A stretch of DNA of 64,000 nt, from positions 62,001 through 126,000 of the forward strand of contig PVNI01000011.1 of the NCBI GenBank assembly GCA_003001795.1. Reading direction: 5' to 3'. The first letter of the stretch is position 1. Every line of letters begins with the position of its first letter. Shown piece after piece: positions 26,426 through 34,685 of this stretch. Source of the DNA: Actinomadura viridilutea. Lineage in GTDB: Bacteria; Actinomycetota; Actinomycetes; Streptosporangiales; Streptosporangiaceae. The notes under the pieces were generated by a model that worked only from the letters and a program-made list of their open reading frames with translations, made no database searches and was not told the origin of the DNA. The translations under genes and the position numbers were made by a program.

Positions 26426-26560
26426 CGCACCAGCGCATGCCAAACCCGCGGCCCGCGGCCACGGGACGCGCCGGGGTTGACGGCGTTTTGGTCCGCCGGA
26501 AGGGGACGTACCCTCCCATTTCGGGAACAGTCCTCACCCCTGACCGTGAGGGGGCGGCGG

Positions 26561-28000
26561 ATGGACGCGATCGACCGGGCGGCGCGGCGGCACTGGCCGA
26601 TCGGCGTCGCGCTCGCCCTGGCCCTCGCGGTGCGGGCGGTCGCGATGCTCGGCTACCCCACGGCCCTGTGGTTCGGCGACTCGGTCGGCTACCTGCGGGT
26701 GGCCCTCACCCTGGAGCCGTCGATCACCCGGGCGAGCGCGTACGGGGTCATGCTGCTGGCGCTGCGTCCGCTGCACAGCCTGGCGGCGGTGGTCGCGGTC
26801 CAGCACCTGTTCGGGTTGCTGACCGCGGTCCTGCTGTACGCGCTGGTCTGGCGGCACGCGCGGGCGGCCTGGCCCGACCGCCCGCTGCGGCCGGGGCTGC
26901 TGGGCGCGGCGGTCGCCCTGCCGGTGCTGTTCGACGGGTACCAGATCCAGCTCGAGCACCTGCTGCTGTCGGAGACCCTCTTCACGTTCCTGCTCGTCGC
27001 CGCGATCACCGCGCTGCTGTGGAACGCGCGGGTCGGCGTGTGGACGGCGGCGGCCGCGGGGCTGCTGCTCGGGCTGGCCGGCACCACCCGCTCCGCCGGC
27101 CTGCCGCTGCTGGCGATCGTGCTGGTGTGGCTCGTCGCCGGCGGACCGGCCCGGCGGCCGCGGGCGGCGCCCGCCGCCGCGCTGATCGCCGCGTTCGCGC
27201 TCCCCCTGCTGCTGTACGCGACGTGGTTCAAGGCCGTGCACGGGCGGTTCGCGCTGACCGGCACCGAGAAGGTGTTCCTCTACAGCCGCACCGCGGAGTT
27301 CGCCGACTGCTCGATCATCAAACCGCGTCCCGAGCTGCGCGACCTGTGCCCGCGCGAGCCGCCGGAGGGCGTCTCGCCCGCGTACGCGGCGCTGTGGACC
27401 GACCGCTCGCCGTTCGCCCGGCTGCCCGGCGGCAAGATGGGCGCCAACCGGCGGGCGGGCGAGTTCGCGTGGGCCGCGATCCGCGCGCAGCCGCTGGACT
27501 ACGCCCGCGTCGTCGTCCGCGACACGCTCCGCGCCTTCTGGTGGAAGCGCACCGTCTACCCGCGGCTGTCGACGTTCCGCAAGTACGAGTTCCCGGACCG
27601 GACGGCCCGCCTCAGCAAGCGCCAGGCCAAGGTCGCCCGCCCCTACGCCCACGCGGCCGGGCCCCGCCGGGTCGTCGAGCCGTACGCCGGGTGGATGCGC
27701 TTCTACCAGGACCGCGTGTACCTGCCGGGCATCGGGCTCGGCGCCGTGCTGGCCGTCGCGGCGGCGGGCATGGCGGCGCGGCGCGGTGCGCGGCGCCGCG
27801 CCCTGCTGCCGTGGCTGGTGTCGGCGGGGCTGCTGGTCGTCCCGGCCGCCACCGCGGACTTCGACTACCGGTACGTGCTGCCCGCCGTCCCGTTCGGCGC
27901 GCTGGCGGCCGCGCTGGCGTTCGTGCCGAAGCGCGACGCCCCCGCCGCCCCCGCCGTCGGCGACCGCGCTAGCGGCGGCCGCGTGCGCGGCGGCGCCTGA
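26561..28000 (+). CDS. Polytopic membrane protein, GT39/ArnT-like (GT-C) transferase candidate
   Basis: A 479-residue protein with about 9-10 hydrophobic helices. Two acidic residues sit in the first outer loop (WFGDSVGYL), in the position of the catalytic Asp of GT-C enzymes that use lipid-linked sugars. A hydrophilic middle domain (about residues 250-380) precedes two or three last helices. I do not recognise a specific family. The ATG at 26561 follows GAGGGGG, and that site lies in a small hairpin (CCTCAC at 26532, GTGAGG at 26546) that could mask it. It overlaps the convergent coxG by 32 bp. Confidence 0.72.
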   Translation: MDAIDRAARRHWPIGVALALALAVRAVAMLGYPTALWFGDSVGYLRVALTLEPSITRASAYGVMLLALRPLHSLAAVVAVQHLFGLLTAVLLYALVWRHARAAWPDRPLRPGLLGAAVALPVLFDGYQIQLEHLLLSETLFTFLLVAAITALLWNARVGVWTAAAAGLLLGLAGTTRSAGLPLLAIVLVWLVAGGPARRPRAAPAAALIAAFALPLLLYATWFKAVHGRFALTGTEKVFLYSRTAEFADCSIIKPRPELRDLCPREPPEGVSPAYAALWTDRSPFARLPGGKMGANRRAGEFAWAAIRAQPLDYARVVVRDTLRAFWWKRTVYPRLSTFRKYEFPDRTARLSKRQAKVARPYAHAAGPRRVVEPYAGWMRFYQDRVYLPGIGLGAVLAVAAAGMAARRGARRRALLPWLVSAGLLVVPAATADFDYRYVLPAVPFGALAAALAFVPKRDAPAAPAVGDRASGGRVRGGA

Positions 28001-28886
28001 GGAGCCGGACGGCCAGCAGCCCGGCGGCCACGACCGCGACCGCGGGCAGGGCCCGCTTGGCCACCGACGGCCCCGCCACCTCCAGCAGGTCGATCGGCTC
28101 CTGCTCGCGGCGCCGCGGCGCGCCCACCGCCTTCAGGGGACGCTCCCGGCCGGCCTCCGACGGCGGCCGCTGCTGCGGCACGGGCGCCGCGTCCTCCTGC
28201 GCGGGCTGCTCCTGCTGCGCCTCCTGCTCCTCCTGCGCGGGCCGTTCCTGTGGCGCGGCGTCCTGCTGCGCCTGCTCCTGCGGGGCGGCCTCTTCCTTCG
28301 ACGCGGGCGCGGCCTCGGGCGCTGGGGCCGCCGCCTCCTGCGTCTGCTCCCGCGCCGCCTCGGCGGCGCCCTGCTGGTCGACGACGTCCTCGGCCCCGGC
28401 GTCCGCCCCGTCGCCCTGCCGGGAGGACTCCAGCTCCTCGGCCAGCGCCTTGGCGAACCGCCCGATCAGCTTGGCGCCCACCTCGGCCAGGATGTTGCGG
28501 CCGAACTGCGCCGGACGGCCGGTCACGTTGAGCTTGGTGTGCACGGTGACGCGCGTGGTGCCCGCGGCTCCCTCCCCGTCGCCGGGCACGGGGTGCAGCC
28601 GCGCCTGGACGGTCGCCGAGGCGGTGCCCGAGCCGCGGGCCTCCTTGCCGGACGCCTCGATCGTGACCGTGCGCGCCGACTCGTCCGCCGCCACGATCCG
28701 CGCGGTGCCGCGGTAGGTGACGGTCATGGCGCCGACCCGGACCCGCAGCCGTCCGGTGTACTCCCCGCCCTCGGCCGAGTCCAGGGTCGCGCCCGGCACG
28801 CACTGGGCCACCCGCTCCACGTCGAGCAGCACCGACCAGGCCTCGTCCACCGGAACGGGAACGGCGAATTCGTGGTCGAGCTCCAT
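27969..28886 (-). CDS. coxG: CoxG: SRPBCC-domain protein with membrane anchor
   Basis: A 305-residue protein. Residues 1-150 are a CoxG-type SRPBCC domain (FAVPVPVDEAWSVLLDVERV, CVPGATL). Residues 155-260 are a long Gln/Glu/Ala/Pro-rich linker (EEQEAQQEQPAQED and similar). One membrane helix ends the protein (ALPAVAVVAAGLLAVRLL) with an Arg-rich tail. CoxG homologues have been reported to recruit CO dehydrogenase to the membrane and to carry quinone between membrane and enzyme; the tethered domain fits that role. It is the last gene of coxS-L-M-G, 234 bp after coxM, and overlaps the convergent membrane-protein gene by 32 bp. Confidence 0.87.
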   Translation of the reverse strand: MELDHEFAVPVPVDEAWSVLLDVERVAQCVPGATLDSAEGGEYTGRLRVRVGAMTVTYRGTARIVAADESARTVTIEASGKEARGSGTASATVQARLHPVPGDGEGAAGTTRVTVHTKLNVTGRPAQFGRNILAEVGAKLIGRFAKALAEELESSRQGDGADAGAEDVVDQQGAAEAAREQTQEAAAPAPEAAPASKEEAAPQEQAQQDAAPQERPAQEEQEAQQEQPAQEDAAPVPQQRPPSEAGRERPLKAVGAPRRREQEPIDLLEVAGPSVAKRALPAVAVVAAGLLAVRLLRRRRARGRR

Positions 28887-29120
28887 GATCCCGGTCCCTT
28901 TCGTTCGGGGGCGCGTGTAAGGGCCTCGTCCGTGACCTTACGACCGCCCGCCGCGCCAACGCCAGCGGGCCCCCTCCGCGACTGAGCCCGGGGCCCGAGG
29001 GCGCCGTCGGATGCCCGACCGCATACCCCGGGGCGCGCCGTCCAAGCGCGCCGCCTCGCGCAGGCGCGATCAACGCGGCGGTCGGGGACGGCCGGCGCGC
29101 GCCGGCCGTCCCCGAGAGCG

Positions 29121-29981
29121 TCAGCCGGCCGCGGCGGCGGTCAGGGCCCGAGCGGTCAGGACGCGCGCCAGATGCGCGCGGTACTCGGACGAACCGTGCA
29201 GGTCGCCGGGCGGGGACGTGCCCTCGGCGGCCCGTTGCGCGGCCTCCTTGAACGCGTCCTCCGAGGCCGCGCGGCCCTGGAGGGACCGCTCCACCTCGGT
29301 GGCCCGCACCGGCGTCGGGCCCATGTTGGTCAGCGCGACCCGCGCCTCCTCCACGCCGTCCTGCCCGCGCCGGACCGCGCACGCGACCCCGACGATCGCC
29401 CACGCCTGCGCCGTGCGGTGGAACTTCTCATAGTGGACGCCCCAGCCCGCGCCCAGCTTGGGCACGCGCACCCCGACGAGGATCTCGTCGGGCTCCAGCG
29501 CCGAGGTCATCCAGTCGACGAAGAACTCCGCCGCCGGCATCCGCCGTTCGCCGCGCTCCGCCGAGACCGCCGCGAACTCCGCGTCCAGCGCCAGCGCCAC
29601 CGCGGGCAGGTCCCCGGCGGGGTCGGCGTGCGCCAGCGCCCCGCCGAACGTGCCGCGGTGCCGCACCGCCGGGTCCGCGACCGTCGCGGTCGCCTTGGCG
29701 ATCAGCGGGGCGTGCTCGCGGACCAGGGGGTCCCTCATCACCTGGTGGTGCGTCGCCATGGCGCCGATGAACAGCGCGTCGCCCTCGTCGCGGATCTCTC
29801 GCAAAGCCTCCACCCGGTCGAGGTCGATGAGCGCGTCCGGGTAGGCCAGCCGCAGCCGCAGCAGCGGCATCAGGCTCTGCCCGCCCGCGAGCACCTTGGC
29901 GTCCTCGCCCGCGTCGGCCAGCGCCGCGCACGCCTCCTCGACCGTCGTCGGCCGCGCGTAGTCGAACGCCGCCGGGATCAT
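29121..29981 (-). CDS. coxM: Molybdenum hydroxylase FAD subunit (CoxM type)
   Basis: A 286-residue FAD subunit. The two FAD-contact segments are LAGGQSLMPLLRLRLAYP and TFGGALAHADPAGDLPAV, and the C-terminal CO-DH/xanthine dehydrogenase domain follows (HRTAQAWAIVGVACAV). It passes electrons from the 2Fe-2S subunit to the acceptor. Its start overlaps the coxL stop by 4 bp (ATGA), which shows translational coupling. Confidence 0.93.
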   Translation of the reverse strand: MIPAAFDYARPTTVEEACAALADAGEDAKVLAGGQSLMPLLRLRLAYPDALIDLDRVEALREIRDEGDALFIGAMATHHQVMRDPLVREHAPLIAKATATVADPAVRHRGTFGGALAHADPAGDLPAVALALDAEFAAVSAERGERRMPAAEFFVDWMTSALEPDEILVGVRVPKLGAGWGVHYEKFHRTAQAWAIVGVACAVRRGQDGVEEARVALTNMGPTPVRATEVERSLQGRAASEDAFKEAAQRAAEGTSPPGDLHGSSEYRAHLARVLTARALTAAAAG

Positions 29982-32386
29982 TGCGCGTCACCTCCCTGCA
30001 CCGAGCCGAGCCCGCCGGCGGCGCCCGGCTGCGGACCGCCCTCCGGCGCGCCGTCGCCCTGCAGCGCCCGCCACACCCGTTCGGGCGTGCACGGCATCGG
30101 CACGTCCCGCACGCCGTAGGGGCGCAGCGCGTCGACGATCGCGTTGACCACCGCGGGCGTGGACGCGATCGTCCCGGCCTCGCCCACGCCCTTGACCCCC
30201 AGCGGGTTGGACGTCGCCGGGGTCTCGGTGCGGTCGGTGGTGAACTCGGGGAGGTCCGCCGCCGACGGCACCAGGTAGTCCGCCATCGTCGTGGTGGTCA
30301 GGTTGCCCTCCGCGTCGTACACGGCCTCCTCGTAGAGGGCCTGCGCGATGCCCTGGGCGAGCCCGCCGTGCACCTGCCCCTCGACGATCAGCGGATTGAC
30401 GACCTTGCCGACGTCGTCCACGGCCACGTACGTGCGCAGCCGCACCATGCCCGTCTCGGTGTCGACCTCGGCGGCGCACAGGTGCGTGCCGTGCGGGAAG
30501 GAGAAGTTGTCGGGGTCGTAGGTGACCTCGGCGTCCAGCGACGGCTCCAGGCCCTCGGGCAGGTCGTGCGCGGCGAACGCGGCCGCGGCCACCTCCTGGA
30601 GCGTGCGCCCCTGTTCGGCCACGCCCTTCACGTGGAAGCGCCCGCCGGAGAACTCCAGGTCGTTCTCGTCGGCCTCCAGCAGGTGCGCGGCGACCTTCCG
30701 GGCCTTGTCGATCACCTTGTCGCAGGCGCCGTACAGCGCGACGCCGCCGACCGCCAGCGACCGCGACCCGTAGGTGTCCATGCCCTTGGGAGACACCGCG
30801 GTGTCACCGTGCAGCACCTTGACGTCCTCGAACGGCACCCCGAGCCGGTCGGCGGCGATCTGCGCCCACGCGGTCTCGTGGCCCTGGCCGTGCGCGGACG
30901 ACCCGGTGACCACCTCGACCTTGCCGGACGGCAGCACCCGCACCGACGCGTGCTCCCAGCCGCCGGCGCCGTACGACAGCGACCCCAGCACCCGCGACGG
31001 CGCCAGGCCGCACATCTCCGTGTACGTCGACACCCCGATGCCGAGCTGCACCGGATCGCGCCGCTCGCGCCGGTCGGCCTGCTCGGCCCGCAGCTTGTCG
31101 TACTCGAACAGCTGGAGCGCCTTGTCCGTGGCCGCCTCGTAGTGGCCGGAGTCGTAGGTGAGCCCGGCGACCGTCTCGTAGGGGAACTCCTCGTGCCGGA
31201 TCCAGTTGCGGCGCCGCACCTCGATCGGGTCCAGGCCCAGCTCGGCCGCCAGCTCGTCCATCAGCCGCTCGATCGCGAACGTCGCCTCCGGACGGCCCGC
31301 GCCCCGGTAGGCGTCCGTCGGCGTCTTCGTCGTGAACACGCCCGTGCAGGTGAACGAGTAGGCGTCCATCTTGTAGATGCCGTTGAACATGAACGCGCCC
31401 AGCAGCGGGATGCCCGGCGTGACCAGCATCAGGTACGCGCCCATGTCGGCGAGCAGGTCGACCTTCAACCCGCGGATGCGCCCGTCGCGGTCGGCGGCCA
31501 GCCGCAGCCGCTGGATCTGGTCGCGGCCGTGGTGGACGGCCATGTTCCCTTCGCTGCGCGACTCGGTCCACTTGACCGGGCGGCCCAGCCGCCTGGCCAG
31601 CAGCAGGCACAGCACCTCCTCCCCGTACACCTGCAGCTTGGAGCCGAAGCCGCCGCCCACGTCGGGGGCCACGACGCGCAGCCGGTGCTCGGGGATCCCG
31701 GTGACCGTCGCCAGCATCAACCGAAGGATGTGCGGGATCTGCGTGGCCGAGTAGACCGTGAAGTCGTCGCCCTCCGGCACGCACAGCACGGCCCGCGGCT
31801 CCATGGCCGTCGGGATGAGCCGCTGCTGCACGTACCGGCGCTCGATCACCACGGGGGCGTCGCGCATCGCCGCGTCGAGGTCGCCGTTCTCGAACACCCA
31901 CGTGTAGCACTTGTTGGTGCCCAGGTCCTCGTGGACGAGAGGGGACCCCTCCTTGAGCGCCTCCTCCATGTCGACGACCGCCGGCAGCGGCTCGTAGTCG
32001 ACGTCGATGGCCTCCAGCGCGTCGGCGGCCGCGTACCGGTCGCGGGCCACCACGCACGCCACCGGCTCGCCGACGTACCGCACCTCGTCCACGGCCATCG
32101 GCGGGTGCGCGGGGTGCTTCATGTCCTCGGTGACGGGCCACGCGCACGGCAGCGACCCCTGTTCGTCGGCGAAGTCGGCGCCGGTCAGCACGGCCACGAC
32201 GTTCGGACGGGACTTGGCCGCCGACACGTTCACCGAATTGATCCGCGCGTGCGCCATGGGGCTGCGCAGGAACGCCACGTAAAGCGTTCCAGGAGGCTGC
32301 ATGTTGTCGGTCCAGCGGGTGCGGCCGGTCACCAGCCGCGCGTCCTCGACGCGCCGGCGCGGGGTGCCGATCTCCTGGACGGTCAC
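29978..32386 (-). CDS. coxL: Molybdenum hydroxylase large subunit, form II CoxL type
   Basis: An 802-residue catalytic subunit that binds molybdopterin cytosine dinucleotide. The active-site loop reads AYRGAGRPEA, the form II signature; form I CO dehydrogenases have AYXCSFR. The catalytic Glu lies in GVGEAGTIAS, and cofactor-binding segments VGGGFGSK and GQGHETAWAQ are present. CO oxidation by form II enzymes is uncertain, so another substrate (aldehyde, purine or aromatic) is possible. It overlaps both coxS and coxM by 4 bp. No maturation genes (coxDEF) are in the window, although coxG is. Confidence 0.93.
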   Translation of the reverse strand: MTVQEIGTPRRRVEDARLVTGRTRWTDNMQPPGTLYVAFLRSPMAHARINSVNVSAAKSRPNVVAVLTGADFADEQGSLPCAWPVTEDMKHPAHPPMAVDEVRYVGEPVACVVARDRYAAADALEAIDVDYEPLPAVVDMEEALKEGSPLVHEDLGTNKCYTWVFENGDLDAAMRDAPVVIERRYVQQRLIPTAMEPRAVLCVPEGDDFTVYSATQIPHILRLMLATVTGIPEHRLRVVAPDVGGGFGSKLQVYGEEVLCLLLARRLGRPVKWTESRSEGNMAVHHGRDQIQRLRLAADRDGRIRGLKVDLLADMGAYLMLVTPGIPLLGAFMFNGIYKMDAYSFTCTGVFTTKTPTDAYRGAGRPEATFAIERLMDELAAELGLDPIEVRRRNWIRHEEFPYETVAGLTYDSGHYEAATDKALQLFEYDKLRAEQADRRERRDPVQLGIGVSTYTEMCGLAPSRVLGSLSYGAGGWEHASVRVLPSGKVEVVTGSSAHGQGHETAWAQIAADRLGVPFEDVKVLHGDTAVSPKGMDTYGSRSLAVGGVALYGACDKVIDKARKVAAHLLEADENDLEFSGGRFHVKGVAEQGRTLQEVAAAAFAAHDLPEGLEPSLDAEVTYDPDNFSFPHGTHLCAAEVDTETGMVRLRTYVAVDDVGKVVNPLIVEGQVHGGLAQGIAQALYEEAVYDAEGNLTTTTMADYLVPSAADLPEFTTDRTETPATSNPLGVKGVGEAGTIASTPAVVNAIVDALRPYGVRDVPMPCTPERVWRALQGDGAPEGGPQPGAAGGLGSVQGGDAQ

Positions 32387-32877
32387 GATGTCACCTCCCG
32401 CTCCTGCGCCGGGGTGCGCATCTCACGGGCCGCCCGGCGCACCGCCCGGACGATGTTCTGGTAGCCGGTGCAGCGGCACAGGTTCCCCTCGAGCCCTTCG
32501 CGGATCTCCTCGTCGGACGGGGCGGCGTTCTCCCGCAGCAGGTCCAGCGCCGCCATGATCATGCCGGGGGTGCAGAAGCCGCACTGCAGCGCGTGCTCCT
32601 CGTGGAAGGCCCGCTGCAGCGGATGCAGCGTCCCGTCGATCCCCAGCCCTTCGACCGTCGTGACCTGACGGCCGTCGGCCTGCACCGCCAGCACGGAGCA
32701 GCTCTTGACGCTCACCCCGTCCAGCAGGACGGTGCAGGCGCCGCAGTTCGTGGTGTCGCAGCCGATCGGGGTGCCGACCTTCCCCAACCGGTCGCGCAGG
32801 TAGTGGACGAGCAAGAGGCGCGGTTCGACGTCGTCCTCGTACGTCACTCCGTCGACCTCGACGCGGACACGTGTCAT
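32383..32877 (-). CDS. coxS: Molybdenum hydroxylase 2Fe-2S subunit (CoxS type)
   Basis: A 164-residue iron-sulphur subunit with both clusters: the plant-ferredoxin-type ligands in GCDTTNCGACTVLLDG plus a following Cys, and the second set in CGFCTPGM and LCRCTGYQNI. I start it at ATG 32877 (MTRVRVEVDGV), which has GGGAG 5 bases upstream, rather than at 32949. It is the first gene of the coxSLMG operon. Confidence 0.94.
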   Translation of the reverse strand: MTRVRVEVDGVTYEDDVEPRLLLVHYLRDRLGKVGTPIGCDTTNCGACTVLLDGVSVKSCSVLAVQADGRQVTTVEGLGIDGTLHPLQRAFHEEHALQCGFCTPGMIMAALDLLRENAAPSDEEIREGLEGNLCRCTGYQNIVRAVRRAAREMRTPAQEREVTS

Positions 32878-32986
32878 TCCTTCTCCCAGGGACGTCTCGG
32901 TTGGGGCGGGAAGACGTCCCTCCTGGGAGGACCACGTTGGACCGGCCACGGCATCGTGGGGTCACCTCCGGCCGTCGGAGAAGGCG

Positions 32987-33014
32987 ACCTTATGAACGTA
33001 AGCCGAGGCGTCAC
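32987..33014 (-). promoter_or_regulatory. Possible promoter of the cox operon
   Basis: On the minus strand GTGACG (33014-33009) and TAAGGT (32992-32987) are 16 bp apart, about 110 bp before coxS. Fit to consensus is moderate. Confidence 0.35.
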
Positions 33015-33196
33015 CCCTGTACCAGACCCCGCCCGCGTCAATTTGCCCGCCGTTGAAACGACGGTGACGCCTCGCCCCGGAGGCGAACCCGCGACCCTCC
33101 GCACTCATCGCCCGACAGGGGCCTGACGCGTTGTCAACCATTGACCGGACCCACGCGTCTTCCTGACGCCGACGTCTCTTGGGGGATGCGTCCGAG

Positions 33197-33400
33197 ATGC
33201 CCGACGACTCACGCAGCACCCCGCGCTTCTTGATCTATTACGACGAGGACGAGCTCCTGGGGCCGGACGGCGCGGTCTCCCGCCTTCTCCACGCGTCCAG
33301 GGAGATCGCGCGGACCGCGACGGCCACGGTGGTCACGACGGTCGCGGTGGTGACCATCCTCCGCGCCCTCGAAGCCCTGTTCGCGGTCGCGCTCCGGTGA
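33197..33400 (+). CDS. Small hypothetical membrane protein
   Basis: A 67-residue frame (MPDDSRSTPRFLIYYDEDEL...) with one hydrophobic helix near the C-terminus (TATVVTTVAVVTILRALEAL). Third codon positions are mostly G or C, as in real genes here. An earlier TTG at 33179 is possible, and the ribosome site (GGGGG) fits neither start well. I do not recognise the family. It lies alone between the cox promoter region and the GNAT gene. Confidence 0.45.
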   Translation: MPDDSRSTPRFLIYYDEDELLGPDGAVSRLLHASREIARTATATVVTTVAVVTILRALEALFAVALR

Positions 33401-33433
33401 CCGGGGACGCCGCCCGTGGCGGTGCGTCTCTTG

Positions 33434-33447
33434 TGGGAGCGCTCCCA
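33434..33447. promoter_or_regulatory. Perfect CelR/CebR-type operator
   Basis: TGGGAGCGCTCCCA is a perfect 14-bp palindrome identical to the operator bound by the LacI-family cellobiose repressors CelR (Thermobifida) and CebR (Streptomyces). It lies 19 bp before the GNAT start codon, where a repressor would block expression. No LacI-family gene is in the window, so the regulator acts from elsewhere. Confidence 0.85.
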
Positions 33448-33466
33448 GCCAGGCGATGATGACCCG

Positions 33467-34093
33467 GTGAGCAGACCACCCGTCATCCGGCCCTACCGTC
33501 CCGGCGACCGCGCCGCCGTGTACGACGTCTGCGTGCGCACCGCCCACCTGGGAGGGGACTCGCGGCACATCTACCCCGACCCGGACCTGATGCCGAGCAT
33601 CTTCGCCGGGCCGTACCTCCACCTCGAACCGGACCTGGCCTTCGTCCTCGACAACGGCGAACGCGCCGTCGGCTACATCCTCGGCACGGCCGACACCGCC
33701 GCGTTCGTCGAGGCGTTCCGCGCGTCGTGGCTGCCGACCCTCGTGGACCGCTTCCCGCTCCCCGACGGTCCTCCGTCGACGCCCAGCGAAGAGATGATCG
33801 ACCTGATGCACCATCCCGAGCGCATGCTGGTGCCCGAAGTGGAGGACTATCCGGCCCACCTGCACATCGACCTGCTGCCCGCCTACCAGCGGCAGGGCCA
33901 CGGCCGCGCCCTGATGCGCACGTTCCTCGACGCGCTGCGCCGCAAGGGCGTGGCGAACGTCCACCTCGCCATGGTCACCGCCAATACCCCGGCCCGCGCC
34001 TTCTACGACCGGCTGGGATTCCACGAGATCCCAGTCCCCGACCCCGGCCCCCTGACCTACCTGGGCCGCAGCACCGACTGGAACGCGTCCTAG
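33467..34093 (+). CDS. GNAT-family N-acetyltransferase
   Basis: A 208-residue acetyl-CoA-dependent transferase. The acetyl-CoA site is LLPAYQRQGHGRALMRTFLD, followed by VTANTPARAFYDRLGFHEI, the normal GNAT core. The N-terminal half (IRPYRPGDRAAVYDVCVRTA, YPDPDLMPSIFAGPY) resembles GNAT proteins of the O-GlcNAcase acetyltransferase-like group often found near sugar-utilisation genes. I start at GTG 33467, since upstream codons run through the CelR/CebR-type operator. Control by a cellobiose-type repressor would tie it to carbohydrate use. The substrate is unknown. Confidence 0.85.
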   Translation: MSRPPVIRPYRPGDRAAVYDVCVRTAHLGGDSRHIYPDPDLMPSIFAGPYLHLEPDLAFVLDNGERAVGYILGTADTAAFVEAFRASWLPTLVDRFPLPDGPPSTPSEEMIDLMHHPERMLVPEVEDYPAHLHIDLLPAYQRQGHGRALMRTFLDALRRKGVANVHLAMVTANTPARAFYDRLGFHEIPVPDPGPLTYLGRSTDWNAS

Positions 34094-34112
34094 ACACACC
34101 CTCAGCCGCGTT

Positions 34113-34507
34113 CCCACACCCCCGCGTGCGCGGGGCCGACGTGTGCACCGCGTTCTGGGTGGCCGAGCTGCGGGGACCATCCCCGCGTGCGTGGGGCTGA
34201 CGCGATCATGCGCGACCCTGCGAGGAGCTACATCGGAGCATCGCCGCGTGGACAGGGCCGACGGCCAGTCCTCCGCGGCGCGGTCGTCGAAGACCGGGCC
34301 ATCCCCGCGTGCGCAGGGCCGACGCTGATCACGGCGATCTCGCTGGCTGCAACTGCGGGCCATCCCCGCGTGCGCGGGGCCGACGACAAGCTGCGCGTGC
34401 ATCACCTGAACGAGATGGGGCCATCCCCGCGTGCGCGGGGCCGACGGGCCGCCCGACGCCGTGACGCACGTCACTGCAAGGGCCATCCCCGCGTGCGCGG
34501 GGCCGAC
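34113..34507 (-). CRISPR. Short CRISPR array, type I-E-like repeats, seven repeats and six spacers
   Basis: Seven 28-bp repeats end at 34140, 34201, 34262, 34323, 34384, 34445 and 34507, separated by spacers of 33 bp (the last 34). Read on the minus strand the repeat starts GTCGGCCCCGCGC and ends GCGGGGATGGCCC, which aligns with the type I-E repeat. The three right-hand copies are identical and the next has one change. The left-hand copies differ at 6, 3 and 5 positions (34235, 34174, 34113). So the leader is on the right and the old, decaying end on the left; transcription is on the minus strand. No cas genes are in the window. Confidence 0.95.
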
Positions 34508-34685
34508 ACTTGTTGACCTGCGAGCTTACGGCGGCAAAGCCAAGAATTCATTCAGTTGCATTCGCGGGTTCTGATAGCCGATCGAAGTGGCTTTCCGGAG
34601 GGGTGACTGTGGTCAATTCGGAAATGGGGCGGCTTCGCCGAGCGTCCGGCGTTCGACCACCGCGGCCTTGTGTCACCCTGGCGGC
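34508..34685 (-). other. Probable CRISPR leader region
   Basis: The 178 bp between the youngest repeat and the phosphatase gene is visibly richer in A and T (for example GCAAAGCCAAGAATTCATTC) than its surroundings, as expected for a leader. No clear promoter boxes were identified. Confidence 0.55.

Noticed and set aside
22023..26537. 1504-codon minus-strand frame opposite the teichoic-acid-type transferase
   Set aside because: It runs through the real transferase, the terminator and the methyltransferase in another frame. Composition is shadow-like and no domain is recognisable.
20825..26560. Upstream 1900 codons of the very long plus-strand frame ending at 28000
   Set aside because: Only the part from 26561 makes a plausible protein. 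The upstream part is out of frame with oxyR and the transferase and is Arg/Gly/Ala-rich noise.
29981..32464. 827-codon plus-strand frame opposite coxL
   Set aside because: Antisense shadow; coxS, coxL and coxM have full motif sets and overlap as a normal operon.
34113..34507. Short open frames through the CRISPR repeats
   Set aside because: Pro/Arg/Gly repeats with a 61-bp period are translated repeat units, not proteins.
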